Positions 25,471-35,075 of a DNA stretch of 38,443 nt are shown here, one piece after another. Each line of letters opens with the position of its first letter. Within the stretch, counting starts at the first letter, position 1. A model generated the notes under the pieces. The model ran no database searches. It was given only the letters and a program-made list of their open reading frames with translations, and was not told the DNA's origin. The position numbers and the translations under genes were made by a program. This DNA is from Clostridia bacterium (GTDB lineage: Bacteria > UBA6262 > WVXT01), in contig WJOT01000036.1 of assembly GCA_009619095.1 (NCBI GenBank), positions 1-38,443 of the forward strand, in the 5' to 3' direction.

Positions 25471-27795
25471 CTATCCCCGACCCTGGTAACTTCTTATATC
25501 CTCTCTCCGTGCAGATGAGGCAAGTATAAGGAAGCTACTTAATTTGAGCATAACTACTAACATACAGGTCTGTAAAAGCCCCAGAACAGGTAAGAGCACC
25601 ACTCCCCCAATAATCCCACCTATCCACCCGCCAAAAAGGTCAGCACTATAAAGTAGCCCCGCGGTTTTGCCTAAATTAGAATCTCCACCTAAATATATTT
25701 TGTTTGCCAAAGGAAACTCTGCACCGATGAGAAGGCCGGAGAGGAAAGAAAGTAGTAAAAAAATTATTTGTAAGGGAAAGAATACTGCCGGCCGGTCCAA
25801 GTAGGCACGGAGAATAAAAAATACTGCGGGAAGAATTAGGGAAAAGAGAATTATAGCCAATTCTATCTTTAAAAATAAAGAGATATCTTTCTTAATTCTT
25901 TCTAAGAGTAAGGTGATTCTTAGACTCCCCACCCCTATACCCACCATCAAAGCAGTTACCAAGAGTCCTATCCAATAAAAGACATATCCGTAAAGTGCTT
26001 GAAAGCTAAAGATTAGAGCAAGGTCAAATATCATGCCGGCAAAGCCAGTGGTGACAATGCATATAGGAATAGTGACCCTGGAGAGATTTTTGATTTTAGA
26101 ACCAAAGAGCAAAAAGCCCAGGGTGAAAAAGACAATAGGAATAAAGAAAAGCGAAAGGTTCACCTTTCCCAGGGATGTGAACAGTTCTCTCATGGAAGGA
26201 GAAAATAAGGCATTCCAATAAGAGAGGCTATAGAATACTCCTAAAGGTTTAAAATCCTGATTAGTCTTCTCTGTTCCGCCTTTGAGAGAATCTAGAAACC
26301 AATTGAGCCATCTCGGGTGTAACTTATATTCAATATAACCTGGAAGGATAAGGTTCAGGTTAAGGTTTCGTTCTTCCAATCTTTTGCTTAATTGGCTGGG
26401 AGCGAGGGAATTGACCTCCGGGGAAAGAGAGGCGAGGAAAAGGTTTGTGCTATCTCCGGGAATTATCCGTATATGAGGATAGACCTCCTTAAGAGTATTG
26501 AGAATACAGCTATTGAGATTCTTCAATTCCTCACTCAAATAACTCAAAGAGCCGGGGAGGCTCATAACCAATATGGACTGTTCTTTTAGTCTATTTCTGA
26601 CCAGAAAGAAGAACTCTTTGGTAAAAAGCCTGTTTACCTGTAGGTCTTGGGGATTAGACAAGCCCACTAAAACCAAATCATATTTGCGAGAAGTCTTTTT
26701 GGCAAATAGCCTTCCATCAATGTATTCGATGTTTACCCTTGGGTCATTCAATTCAGCTTCGGTCAACGGGGTGGGGAATTTCTTCACTACTTCCAACAAT
26801 AAGGGGTCTATTTCCACATAGTCAACTCTTTCTACAGGGTGTTTTAAGACTTCACTTATTAAGCCCCCTGCTCCGCCACTGATAATAAGCACTTCTTTGG
26901 GTTGAGGATGAAAGAGCATGGGTAAATGGACAAATTCCTCAACAAAGATTATATCAGGAGTGGGGGTGGTAATTACTGGAATTCCATCGGAGAAGAAAGT
27001 ATATTGTTCCTCTCTCCTGGTAACTGCTACATTACTATATATAGAGTTCTGATAATGGACTACCTCTTCTCCTCTCCATTGCTTGGTTATGGAAGACCAG
27101 TGAATTTTGTCTACTCCCTCGCCAGAAATTAAGAAAGCACTTAGAAACAAAAAGATTAATGATACACTTGCAAGAATTTTAGTAGTCATAATCTGACCTT
27201 TTTGCCAAAAAGGTCCCAACAAGAATAGACACAAGGCAAAATTTAATAAAGCCACGCTTAAGGCTATTTGAAAAGAATGGAAATATGGGATAAGTAGATA
27301 AGTAAAGGCTACTCCTCCCACAATTGTGCCCAAGGTCTCGTATATGTAGACCTTACCGATACCGGTGGCATTATGTTGTTTAGAATGTGAAGCGTATATC
27401 TTGCAGGCAAAAGTAAATAATGCTCCATGGGAAATACTTACCGGTAGAAGAATGAGGAAAGAGGAATAGAGCAGGGGAATTAAACCCAATCCTTCACCAG
27501 GAGTGGCTCCAATGACTTCCTTTAAGATTCGGGTTAAATAGACTGCTAAGGGCAAAGATAGTGAAAAAACTATTTGTAGACAAACGAAGCCTTGGAGTTT
27601 TTTTCTAAGGCGCTCAACCCTTTTTCCTAAAAAGAAGGCACCTATTGCCTCCAGGATAAGCCAGTTAGCCAGTATGATTCCTATGGATAATTCATTGCCG
27701 TAAGAAGTTACCAACCACTCTCTTAAAAGGAGTATCTGGGCAACAAGCCCGCTAAAGCCCATTACCAATATGGCAAAAACAAGACGCTTCTTCAT
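25471..27795 (-). CDS. Membrane protein with spermidine-synthase-like domain
   Basis: The 774-residue protein has an N-terminal set of about six or seven membrane helices (1-230), a Rossmann-fold domain like spermidine synthase (about 245-480, with VLIISGGAGGLISEVLKH and VDYVEIDPLLLEVV), and a second set of about six helices (from about 535). The catalytic aspartates of true aminopropyltransferases (usually in the DxxDP block) are replaced in YDLVLVGLSNPQDLQVNR, so classical spermidine synthesis is unlikely. The gene overlaps the radical SAM gene by ATGA, which means tight coupling. A joint role, for example modification of a membrane or exported molecule, is inferred from this pairing only. 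Confidence 0.88.
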   Translation of the reverse strand: MKKRLVFAILVMGFSGLVAQILLLREWLVTSYGNELSIGIILANWLILEAIGAFFLGKRVERLRKKLQGFVCLQIVFSLSLPLAVYLTRILKEVIGATPGEGLGLIPLLYSSFLILLPVSISHGALFTFACKIYASHSKQHNATGIGKVYIYETLGTIVGGVAFTYLLIPYFHSFQIALSVALLNFALCLFLLGPFWQKGQIMTTKILASVSLIFLFLSAFLISGEGVDKIHWSSITKQWRGEEVVHYQNSIYSNVAVTRREEQYTFFSDGIPVITTPTPDIIFVEEFVHLPMLFHPQPKEVLIISGGAGGLISEVLKHPVERVDYVEIDPLLLEVVKKFPTPLTEAELNDPRVNIEYIDGRLFAKKTSRKYDLVLVGLSNPQDLQVNRLFTKEFFFLVRNRLKEQSILVMSLPGSLSYLSEELKNLNSCILNTLKEVYPHIRIIPGDSTNLFLASLSPEVNSLAPSQLSKRLEERNLNLNLILPGYIEYKLHPRWLNWFLDSLKGGTEKTNQDFKPLGVFYSLSYWNALFSPSMRELFTSLGKVNLSLFFIPIVFFTLGFLLFGSKIKNLSRVTIPICIVTTGFAGMIFDLALIFSFQALYGYVFYWIGLLVTALMVGIGVGSLRITLLLERIKKDISLFLKIELAIILFSLILPAVFFILRAYLDRPAVFFPLQIIFLLLSFLSGLLIGAEFPLANKIYLGGDSNLGKTAGLLYSADLFGGWIGGIIGGVVLLPVLGLLQTCMLVVMLKLSSFLILASSARREDIRSYQGRG

Positions 27796-28940
27796 AACCA
27801 GATTCCCGGGATAGCATGCCCGCAGAACTTACACTCTCCATCTTTTATATTATTGCTCAACACCTGAAAATGGATGCGATGAATTAATTTCTTCCCGCAG
27901 TTTGGGCAAAATGTAGAGTTGTATTTATGGCCAGGGACATTGCCAATTGTGACATATTCTAAACCTGCTTCCTTGGCGATTTTGTGGGCCTTTTCCAATT
28001 TCTTTATCGGGGTTGCCGGTAGGTTGGTGAGTCGATAAGCGGGAGAGAAGCGAGAGAAATGTAGCGGGGTATCTTTGCCCAGATTTTCCTTAATCCAGAG
28101 GCACATCTTTTCTACATCTTGAGGGTTATCATTTAAAGTAGGAATATGTAAGTTTACAATCTCAAGCCAGACGCCTTCCTCTCTAATAACCTTCAGTGTC
28201 CTTAGGACAGGCGCCAGTTCCGCTGAGGATGCATTCCGATAAAATTCTTCAGTAAATCCCTTTAAATCAATAGTAACAGCATCAGTATATTTAAGGAGTT
28301 CCCTCAAGGGCTCGGGATTGAGCGCTCCGTTAGAATGCCAGAGTATCCTTAAGCCCTTCTTCTTGGCAATCCTGGCAATATCATAAACATATTCATAGAA
28401 AGATGTCGGCTCATTATAGGTGAAGGATAGCGTGGGAATCTTTTTATCTAAGGCTATCTTTACTGCATCTTCTGGCGGTAGGTCGTAGGTATAATCCATC
28501 TCTTCAATCGACCTCTGAGAAAGATGCCAGTTGTGGCAGAATTTACAGCGGAAGTTACAGCCAGCAGTACCAAAGCAAAGAATCTGTGTCCCGGGAAGCA
28601 TATGTAGAGCGGGCTCTTTCTCAATGGGATCAATTTGCACTGCTGAGGGCTTTGAATGGACTAAATTATAGAGTCGACCATTTATATTCTGTTTGTTACG
28701 ACAGAAACTTCTTTCTCCCTCTTTGAGAATGCAGCCGCGGAAACAGACCCCACACTGGACTGTATTTGCACCAATCTTCTTATAAAACATCGCTTCTCGT
28801 AGAGAAGATTTTTTCATCTTTGCCCAAGCCTTCCTGGTGAAATTGAATAGACCATGGCATAGCCCCACATAAGCCAGGAATAGACACCCTTTCTTTAAAA
28901 AATCTCGTCGCGAAATCTTCTGTTCAAAAAGTCCTTCCAT
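27792..28940 (-). CDS. Radical SAM protein (AmrS-like) with twin-arginine N-terminus
   Basis: The 382-residue protein has the radical SAM cluster motif CNFRCKFC (Cys128, Cys132, Cys135) inside an AmrS-type sequence: CGVCFRGC and SFCRNK near the N-terminus, LSFTYNEPTSFYEY, ITIDLKGF-like strand and a C-terminal zinc ribbon (CPNCGKK, CKFCGH). Oddly, it starts with KISRRDFLKKGC followed by a hydrophobic stretch, matching a Tat signal (Arg11-Arg12). Radical SAM enzymes need reduced electron donors, so export would be remarkable; the segment may only act as an anchor. I chose ATG 28940, with GAGG eight bases upstream; an in-frame start at 28967 overlaps a repeat. Coupled to the membrane spermidine-synthase-like gene. 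Confidence 0.9.
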   Translation of the reverse strand: MEGLFEQKISRRDFLKKGCLFLAYVGLCHGLFNFTRKAWAKMKKSSLREAMFYKKIGANTVQCGVCFRGCILKEGERSFCRNKQNINGRLYNLVHSKPSAVQIDPIEKEPALHMLPGTQILCFGTAGCNFRCKFCHNWHLSQRSIEEMDYTYDLPPEDAVKIALDKKIPTLSFTYNEPTSFYEYVYDIARIAKKKGLRILWHSNGALNPEPLRELLKYTDAVTIDLKGFTEEFYRNASSAELAPVLRTLKVIREEGVWLEIVNLHIPTLNDNPQDVEKMCLWIKENLGKDTPLHFSRFSPAYRLTNLPATPIKKLEKAHKIAKEAGLEYVTIGNVPGHKYNSTFCPNCGKKLIHRIHFQVLSNNIKDGECKFCGHAIPGIWL

Positions 28941-28954
28941 TCTGCAAACCTCTA

Positions 28955-29083
28955 AGGGGACAGGCACTATTTTTATTGGAGTAGCACCGCTTGCGGTGCG
29001 CTATCGCGAAATCCCGATGAATCGGGACTACTCCATCTCTGCGCCCACCAATCGCGAAATCCCGATGAATCGGGACTACTCCA
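28955..29083. repeat. GGGACAGGCAC motif and two identical 33-bp palindromic repeats
   Basis: AGGGGACAGGCACTATTTT (28955-28973) is the inverse of the motif at 23814. GCACCGCTTGCGGTGC follows at 28984-28999. A 33-base unit containing TCCCGATGAATCGGGA is present identically at 29003-29035 and 29051-29083. The gap separates tldD from the radical SAM gene. Confidence 0.85.
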
Positions 29084-29127
29084 CATAGAACGTTCAAAAG
29101 CTATTAATAATCTAACTGGGTTTGACT

Positions 29128-30591
29128 TTAATGGAGAGTGCTTTTCATGTGGGTACCACCGATGGTGAGCTTCTTTATGCGAATAGTAGGTTGACCGTCA
29201 GTGACGGGAACCCATTGTCCATCCTTGCCGCAGGTGCCAATATTAAAGCCCAAGTCACTGCCGACCATTATAATCGAATTTAAAACCTCAGGACCGTTTC
29301 CAATTAGAGTTGCCCCTCTTAACATTTCTCCTACTTTACCATTAACTATCTCGTAGCCCTCTTCTACTTCAAAGACGAAATCACCGTTGGCTGTATTCAC
29401 CTGTCCCCCACCCATTTTCTTCACCAGAAACCCTTTGTTTACGGAACGAATGATTTCCTCTGGCTGGGACTCTCCCGGAAGAATATAGGTATTACTCATC
29501 CTGGGAATAGGCTGGTGATGGTATGATTCTCTTCGTCCGTTTCCCGTAGATTTAGTTCCATCCTTTTGGGCTGTAAAGCGGTCGTAGAGATAATTTCTTA
29601 GCATTCCCCTTTCCAACAAGATTGTCTTCTGAGCAGGGGTGCCTTCATCGTCAAAATGGAAAGAACCCCTGTAGTTGGGAATAGTGGGATCGTCCACTAC
29701 AGTAATAAGTTCAGAAGTAACCCTTTTGCCTAGCATCCCCATATAGGCTGGAGATACTTTCTTCTGTATTGAATCTGCTTCCAAAGAATGCCCGATCGCC
29801 TCATGAATCATAGTTCCTCCTGCAGTAGATGTCAAAACGACTGTCATTTCTCCAGAAGGAGCTTTCTGGGCAAATAGCATCTTGACTGCTCTTTCTGCTG
29901 CCTCTCGAGCTATCTTCTTAACATCATATTTATCAAATAACTCAAATCCCACCAAACCTCCCAGAGGCTCATAGCCTGTCTGGATTATCTCTTCCTGTTG
30001 AGCTACAACGTTGACCAGATAGGTAGTATAAATTCTCTTTTCCTCAACCTGATTATCTTTAACCACGCCATATTTCGAGGAAAGAGATAAATTGGCAATA
30101 GTTATATCCATAGTAGTATCAGCATAGCTTATACTGACCTGTTTTATTTTATCTCGGTCAACTCCTCTGGCAATGCGATTGCCCAGCAAAACAAGTCCAA
30201 TTTTTTCTTCAATGGGCACTTCACTGGGTGGTTTTTCAATCTTGTGGATTATGTTGGTTTGACTTCCTGTTGATGACTTAAGGTTAGGCTTAAAAGAAAA
30301 AGAGAAGTTCTTTTTTCTCATCTTTTCGGATTCCGGAAGATTACTTGCTATCTCTTTTGCTAATTCTTTCAGTCCAACCTCGGTTACTTTATTTGTGGAA
30401 GCGTATATATTACTTTCTCCTGAGATTATCCTTATTCCCGCTCCCACATCCTCTCCCGAGACAATCTTCTCAATTTTATTATCTTCACAACTCACTCGGT
30501 TAGTAAACCTCTTCTCTATATATATGTCGGCAAAATCTCCACCTTTACTTAAAGCAATTTTTAAAATTTCCATTAACTTTTCTTTATCCAT
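29128..30591 (-). CDS. tldD: TldD/PmbA family metallopeptidase
   Basis: The 487-residue protein is TldD, the zinc peptidase subunit with the HExxxH motif (His263, Glu264, His268 in HEAIGHSLEAD). TldD normally works with TldE to degrade unfolded peptides such as CcdA or process microcin precursors. GTTYMI-like and C-terminal GTCGKDGQWVPV, KLTIGGTHM blocks fit the family, and the length is normal. No tldE homologue is present next to it. It starts at ATG 30591, three bases after the stop of the sensor kinase gene, so both are probably cotranscribed. The functional link to the kinase is unknown. Confidence 0.94.
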   Translation of the reverse strand: MDKEKLMEILKIALSKGGDFADIYIEKRFTNRVSCEDNKIEKIVSGEDVGAGIRIISGESNIYASTNKVTEVGLKELAKEIASNLPESEKMRKKNFSFSFKPNLKSSTGSQTNIIHKIEKPPSEVPIEEKIGLVLLGNRIARGVDRDKIKQVSISYADTTMDITIANLSLSSKYGVVKDNQVEEKRIYTTYLVNVVAQQEEIIQTGYEPLGGLVGFELFDKYDVKKIAREAAERAVKMLFAQKAPSGEMTVVLTSTAGGTMIHEAIGHSLEADSIQKKVSPAYMGMLGKRVTSELITVVDDPTIPNYRGSFHFDDEGTPAQKTILLERGMLRNYLYDRFTAQKDGTKSTGNGRRESYHHQPIPRMSNTYILPGESQPEEIIRSVNKGFLVKKMGGGQVNTANGDFVFEVEEGYEIVNGKVGEMLRGATLIGNGPEVLNSIIMVGSDLGFNIGTCGKDGQWVPVTDGQPTIRIKKLTIGGTHMKSTLH

Positions 30592-30594
30592 CTT

Positions 30595-32220
30595 TCAACC
30601 CTTATCCAATACCTTGGGTAGAGTAAAGAAGAACTTACTTCCCCTTCCCGGTCTACTCTCCACTCCCACCCTACCTCCATGGGCTTCCACAACCTGCTTC
30701 ATTACTGCCAGGCCCAGCCCAGCACCCTCAACCTGACCGGTGAAGGTTTCTTCTATCTGGTAGAATTTAGAGAATATTTTCTCCCTTTCCTCTGAAGGAA
30801 TTCCCGGACCATTATCCTTAATTTCCACTCGAATGAATTTTTCCCCTTTTAGTAGACGAGCGGAAATCTCCACTCTCTTTTCTTTCTTATCATTGAATTT
30901 TATTGCATTCTCTACCAGATTTTGGATAACTTCCTGAACCTTCGCTCTATCTACGAGAACCGGAGGAACTTTATCTATAGAATTTCCTACCACAATTTTA
31001 GCTCCCCTGCGGATTTTCAATGCAAGCTTTTTCAAACTCATTTCCACAATAGACTTAAGGCTTTCTTTCCCTCTGGCGAGTTCCAGTGCCTCACTTTTCA
31101 GTAGACTGAACCCGAGTAACTCATTTATCAATCGAGAAAGGCGTTTGCCTTGACTATCAATAATTCGCACCGCATTCTTTCCCACCTTATCCAATTTGCT
31201 AAGTCTTTCTTTCTCTCTCAAAAGCGGCATGTATCCACTGATGCAGGTTAAAGGCGTCTTCAGCTTATGGGAGAGAGAAGAGATAAAGCTCGCTTTAAGG
31301 TATTCCTCTTTCCTCTCAGAGGTAACGTCACGAATAATCATCACATAACCAACCACTCTGTTCTTCTCGTCTACGATTCTCGTGGCAATCCCCGAGAGAA
31401 CGAAGGTCTTCGGTCTCTTTCTTGTCAAATCGAAAGTAGTCACTTTATCTTCTTTGGTCAAGAATTCCGTAAGGGAACTTCCGGGGGCCGCCACTTTTTT
31501 CGGTTCCCATCTGGAAAAAACCTTAAACTGTCTGACTATTCGGGAAATATTTTTGCCCAGATAATCTTTACTTCCTATGTCCAGAAAATTCTTCGCAGAA
31601 CTATTGAGCATAACCAGATTCAGTTTTGCATCAATAACAACAGCTCCATCACCCATCCCGCTGAAAACTACCTCTATCTTTTCCTTTTCCCTTTTGAGAT
31701 TCTGGAAAAGGCGGGCGTTCTCAATGGCGATAGCTGCCTGAGAAGCGAACGCCTCAAATATCTTCCTATCTTCATCTACAAAATAACCGCGACCGACTTC
31801 GTTAATCGCCTCCATTACTCCAATAATTCTCTCTTTTATCCTCAAAGGCACACAGAGTAGAGACTTCGTTCTAAATTTCGTAACTTCATCTGCCTTAACA
31901 AAGAACCTGGGATCCTTCCTGGCATCCGTAATCATCAGAGGCTTCCCTTCTTTCGCCACCCATCCTCCAATTCCCTCACCGAGTTTCAACCGTATCTGCC
32001 TTAGCTTTTCCCCTTTCCCTCCTACAGTAACGTCAAAGAAAAGTTCCTTTTTTGCTTCGTCCAGAAGCATCAACGAACTCGCCTCAGCATTGACTACCCT
32101 CTTTGCCTGCCCCATAATTACTTTAAGCAATCTATCTAAATCGAGTGTAGATGTAAGAACCTTATTCGCATCTAAAAGCAACTCAAGCTTTTCACTTTTA
32201 GTTTTTATATCTTTTTGCAT
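30595..32220 (-). CDS. Sensor histidine kinase with GAF and PAS domains
   Basis: The 541-residue soluble kinase has a GAF domain (about 20-165, with ASSLMLLDEAKKELFF and KSLLCVPL), a PAS-like domain (about 185-300), a HisKA dimerisation domain with the phosphoacceptor His318 in SSLSHKLKTPLT, and a HATPase domain with NLVENAIKFND, DNGPGIP and GAGLGLAVMK. No membrane segment is visible, so it senses a cytoplasmic signal. ATG 32220 with GGAGA nine bases upstream is preferred to an ATG at 32259 lying in repeat sequence. No response regulator is nearby, so it is an orphan kinase here. Cotranscribed with tldD. Confidence 0.93.
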   Translation of the reverse strand: MQKDIKTKSEKLELLLDANKVLTSTLDLDRLLKVIMGQAKRVVNAEASSLMLLDEAKKELFFDVTVGGKGEKLRQIRLKLGEGIGGWVAKEGKPLMITDARKDPRFFVKADEVTKFRTKSLLCVPLRIKERIIGVMEAINEVGRGYFVDEDRKIFEAFASQAAIAIENARLFQNLKREKEKIEVVFSGMGDGAVVIDAKLNLVMLNSSAKNFLDIGSKDYLGKNISRIVRQFKVFSRWEPKKVAAPGSSLTEFLTKEDKVTTFDLTRKRPKTFVLSGIATRIVDEKNRVVGYVMIIRDVTSERKEEYLKASFISSLSHKLKTPLTCISGYMPLLREKERLSKLDKVGKNAVRIIDSQGKRLSRLINELLGFSLLKSEALELARGKESLKSIVEMSLKKLALKIRRGAKIVVGNSIDKVPPVLVDRAKVQEVIQNLVENAIKFNDKKEKRVEISARLLKGEKFIRVEIKDNGPGIPSEEREKIFSKFYQIEETFTGQVEGAGLGLAVMKQVVEAHGGRVGVESRPGRGSKFFFTLPKVLDKG

Positions 32221-32248
32221 AGAGCCATTCTCCAAATCTACCTGCCGT

Positions 32249-32317
32249 TGTAGGCACAAATTTCCCGATTGAAAATCGGGATGCCAATTTTGTCCCGATT
32301 CATCGGGACCTACAAAT
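32249..32317. repeat. Two palindromic units shared with the 15981-16109 element
   Basis: A unit starting TTGTAGGCACAAATTT with CCCGATTGAAAATCGGG (32249-32284) and a unit with GTCCCGATTCATCGGGAC (32292-32309) and CCTACAAAT. The same two units occur at 16002-16073 in the opposite order. The end of polA downstream (CTATCCCTTCA) resembles the element border. Confidence 0.85.
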
Positions 32318-32325
32318 CTCTCTGT

Positions 32326-34995
32326 CTATCCCTTCAGGTCCCGCCAGTTCTTTCCCTTCTTTATATCCACCACCACAGGAACATCTAAAGAAACCGCTAT
32401 TTCCATCTCTTCCTTTGCCAATCGACTCAATTCATCCACTTCCCCTTCAGGCACCTCGAAAAGCAACTCATCGTGTATTTGTAAACTCATCTTCGCCTTC
32501 AAGCCTTTAGCCTTTAGCTTCTGTGTTATTCGGATCATTGCCACTTTTATGATATCTGCAGAAGTTCCCTGAATGGGCGTATTTATGGCAGTCCGTTCAG
32601 CAAAACCACGAACATTACCATTTTTACTATTTATCTCCGGTAAGTACCTTCTACGATTCAAAAGCGTAGTTACGAATTCATCCTTTCTTGCCTGAGTAAC
32701 TATTTTTTTAATATACTCCTTTACTCCTTTATATTTTTTAAAATAACTATCAATGTATTTCTTAGCTTCAGTTTGAGAAATCTCCAGGTCCTTAGAGAGC
32801 CCGTATGGACTCATTCCATAAGAGAGACCAAAATTGACCGTCTTAGCAATGCGCCGTAATTCAGGAGTTACTTCTTTCTGGGGGACTCCAAAAATCTCTG
32901 ATGCTGTCTGACGATGGATATCCTCGTTATGCAAGAAAGCATCCCTGAGACTCTCATCTCCCGAGATGTGAGCAAGAACTCTAAGGTCAATCTGGGAGTA
33001 GTCAGCAGAAACGAAAACACAACCTTTATCAGGAATGAAAGCGCACCTTATCTTTCTACCATCTTCTGTGCGAATAGGTATATTCTGGAGATTTGGTTCC
33101 GACGAAGAAAGCCTGCCAGTAGCTGTAACCGTTTGATTAAAGGAAGTGTGCACACGACCCGTTTGAGGATTAACCATTCCTGGAAAGGCATCTATATAAG
33201 TAGATTTCAACTTTTGTAGTTCCCTGTATTTTATGATAAGGGAAGGTAGTTTATGTTTTTCTGCTAACTGGAGGAGAACTTCCCCGGAAGTGGATGGCCC
33301 TGTTTTAGTTCTACGCACTACTGGCAACTTCAACTTCTCAAAAAGAATAAAAGAGAGTTGTTTCGGCGAGTTTATATTAAACTCCTGACCAGCAGATTTA
33401 TAGATTTCTTTTTGCACGTCTTTTAATCTTACAGAAAAATCCTGGGAAAGTTGAGCCAGATAATCCATGTCAATAATGACCCCGTTCATCTCCATTTCCG
33501 CCAAAACCTCTAAAAGAGGCATCTCTACTTCATAGAAGAGCTTATCCAACTCTTTATCTTTCAGTTCTCTTTCCATAATCTGAGCCACCCTGAGGACAAT
33601 ATCAGCATCAGCACAGGCATAATGAATAACTCTTTCCACTTCCACCATGTCCATAGTGATTGCCTTTTTCCCTTTGCCAATCAATTCACTGGTGGGCATC
33701 ATTTTATAGTTTAAGTATTCAAGGGCAATATCGCCCAGATTATGATTCATCTTCGAAGGATTCAGAACATAGGAAGCAATCATAGAATCGAAATAGACTC
33801 CTTGAAGGTCTATTCCTTCACGCTTCAACACAATCAGGTCATATTTTATATTCTGCCCATACTTTTTAATCTTACTATTCTCCAGAATAGGTTTTAACTT
33901 TTCCAGGACATACTTTTTCTCTAACTGTTTCGGCGCACCTAAGTAACTATGTGCTACGGGTATATAAAAAGCAATATAAGGTTCTAATGCAAAAGAGATG
34001 CCCACAATTGCGGCACGCATCGGGTCAGTACCTGTGGTCTCCAAATCCAGGGAGACCAGCGGCGCCTTCTCCAGCTCCTCGAGCAATGCCTCGAATTCCT
34101 TCTGGTTAAAGATACCCTTATAGTCTACCTTGTGTTTCTCTTCTTGAGGAATTAATTCCACAATCAGACCCTTAAACTCCAGCTCCTGAAGAAGCTTCAG
34201 CAGCTCTTCCCGATTAGACTCGCCAACTTGACACTCTCGAATGTCAACCTCTACGGGTATATCCTTTACCAGAGTTACCAGTCGCCTGGAGAGAAAAGCT
34301 TTTTCCTTACCCTTTTCCAACTTCTCTTTTAATTTACCCTTCACTTTAGAAAGATTCTGGTACAAATTTTCCAAACTGCCAAATTCCTGAATCAATTCCG
34401 TACCTGTCTTGGGACCAACCCCCAAGACGCCAGGAACATTATCGGAAGCATCTCCCATTAATCCCATAAGTTCAGTAATCTGTCCAGGAGAGACTCCCAT
34501 TTTTTCTTTGACTATCTTTTCTGTATAAAGGATGTTTTTAGTCTCATTTAAAACCTTCACAGAATCATCCACCAGTTGCAAGGCATCCTTATCGCCAGTA
34601 ACAATAACTGTTTCTATACCTTCTTTTGACGCTTTCCCGCTCAATGTGCCGATAAGGTCATCGGCTTCATAGCCTTGCTTTTCAAAAACGGAAATATTTA
34701 AGGCCTTAACTATCTTATGGACAAGAGGAATCTGCTCTTTCAACTCATCGGGAGTCTCTTTTCTTGTAGCTTTATATTCGGCAAACTCCTTATGACGAAA
34801 AGTAGGTGCTGGAAAGTCAAAACAGACAGCTATATAATCTGGCTTTTCCTGGCGGAGAATCTTCAACAGCATCCGCGTGAAACCATAGACCGCATTTACC
34901 ATCCGTCCTGAAGAGTTAGTTAAAGGTGGGAGGGCATGGAAGGCTCGGTGGATGTAGGCATTACCGTCTATAAGGTAAAGCTTTTTTTTTGCCAT
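32326..34995 (-). CDS. polA: DNA polymerase I with 5'-3' and 3'-5' exonucleases
   Basis: The 889-residue enzyme has all three parts: an N-terminal 5' nuclease (1-290, with YGFTRMLLKIL, QGYEADDLIGTLS, TGDKDALQLV and GLMGDASDNVPGV), a proofreading domain that looks active (Asp317 and Glu319 in LDLETTG, plus IKYDLIVLKREG and YACADADIVL), and the polymerase domain (motif A DYSQIDLRVLAH, Asp665; motif B RRIAKTVNFGLSYG; motif C LQIHDELLFEVPE, Asp842). It fills gaps and removes RNA primers. The ATG at 34995 has no Shine-Dalgarno sequence; instead the leader is made of GTGACAGGTA repeats. Downstream of panD. Confidence 0.98.
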   Translation of the reverse strand: MAKKKLYLIDGNAYIHRAFHALPPLTNSSGRMVNAVYGFTRMLLKILRQEKPDYIAVCFDFPAPTFRHKEFAEYKATRKETPDELKEQIPLVHKIVKALNISVFEKQGYEADDLIGTLSGKASKEGIETVIVTGDKDALQLVDDSVKVLNETKNILYTEKIVKEKMGVSPGQITELMGLMGDASDNVPGVLGVGPKTGTELIQEFGSLENLYQNLSKVKGKLKEKLEKGKEKAFLSRRLVTLVKDIPVEVDIRECQVGESNREELLKLLQELEFKGLIVELIPQEEKHKVDYKGIFNQKEFEALLEELEKAPLVSLDLETTGTDPMRAAIVGISFALEPYIAFYIPVAHSYLGAPKQLEKKYVLEKLKPILENSKIKKYGQNIKYDLIVLKREGIDLQGVYFDSMIASYVLNPSKMNHNLGDIALEYLNYKMMPTSELIGKGKKAITMDMVEVERVIHYACADADIVLRVAQIMERELKDKELDKLFYEVEMPLLEVLAEMEMNGVIIDMDYLAQLSQDFSVRLKDVQKEIYKSAGQEFNINSPKQLSFILFEKLKLPVVRRTKTGPSTSGEVLLQLAEKHKLPSLIIKYRELQKLKSTYIDAFPGMVNPQTGRVHTSFNQTVTATGRLSSSEPNLQNIPIRTEDGRKIRCAFIPDKGCVFVSADYSQIDLRVLAHISGDESLRDAFLHNEDIHRQTASEIFGVPQKEVTPELRRIAKTVNFGLSYGMSPYGLSKDLEISQTEAKKYIDSYFKKYKGVKEYIKKIVTQARKDEFVTTLLNRRRYLPEINSKNGNVRGFAERTAINTPIQGTSADIIKVAMIRITQKLKAKGLKAKMSLQIHDELLFEVPEGEVDELSRLAKEEMEIAVSLDVPVVVDIKKGKNWRDLKG

Positions 34996-34998
34996 AAT

Positions 34999-35072
34999 AA
35001 AAGTGACAGGTACTTTTTAAATTAAAGTGACAGGTACTTTTTTATTTCCTTTATAAAAAGTGACTGTCATCT
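34999..35072. repeat. Tandem GTGACAGGTACTTTTT units before polA
   Basis: AAAGTGACAGGTACTTTTT appears at 35000-35018 and 35024-35042, and a degenerate AAAAAGTGACTGTCATCTTTTTT at 35055-35077 (length given as positions). The last may form a small hairpin with a following T-run in either direction, so it may weakly terminate panD transcription while the others occupy the polA leader. Confidence 0.75.
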
Positions 35073-35075
35073 TTT

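Noticed and set aside
29003-29083. Two 33-bp repeats as a CRISPR array
   Set aside because: Only two copies with a 15-base gap; the unit contains a hairpin family seen dispersed elsewhere.
32221-32259. Upstream start of the sensor kinase
   Set aside because: The 13 extra residues are encoded by a palindromic repeat, and the ATG at 32220 has a better ribosome site.
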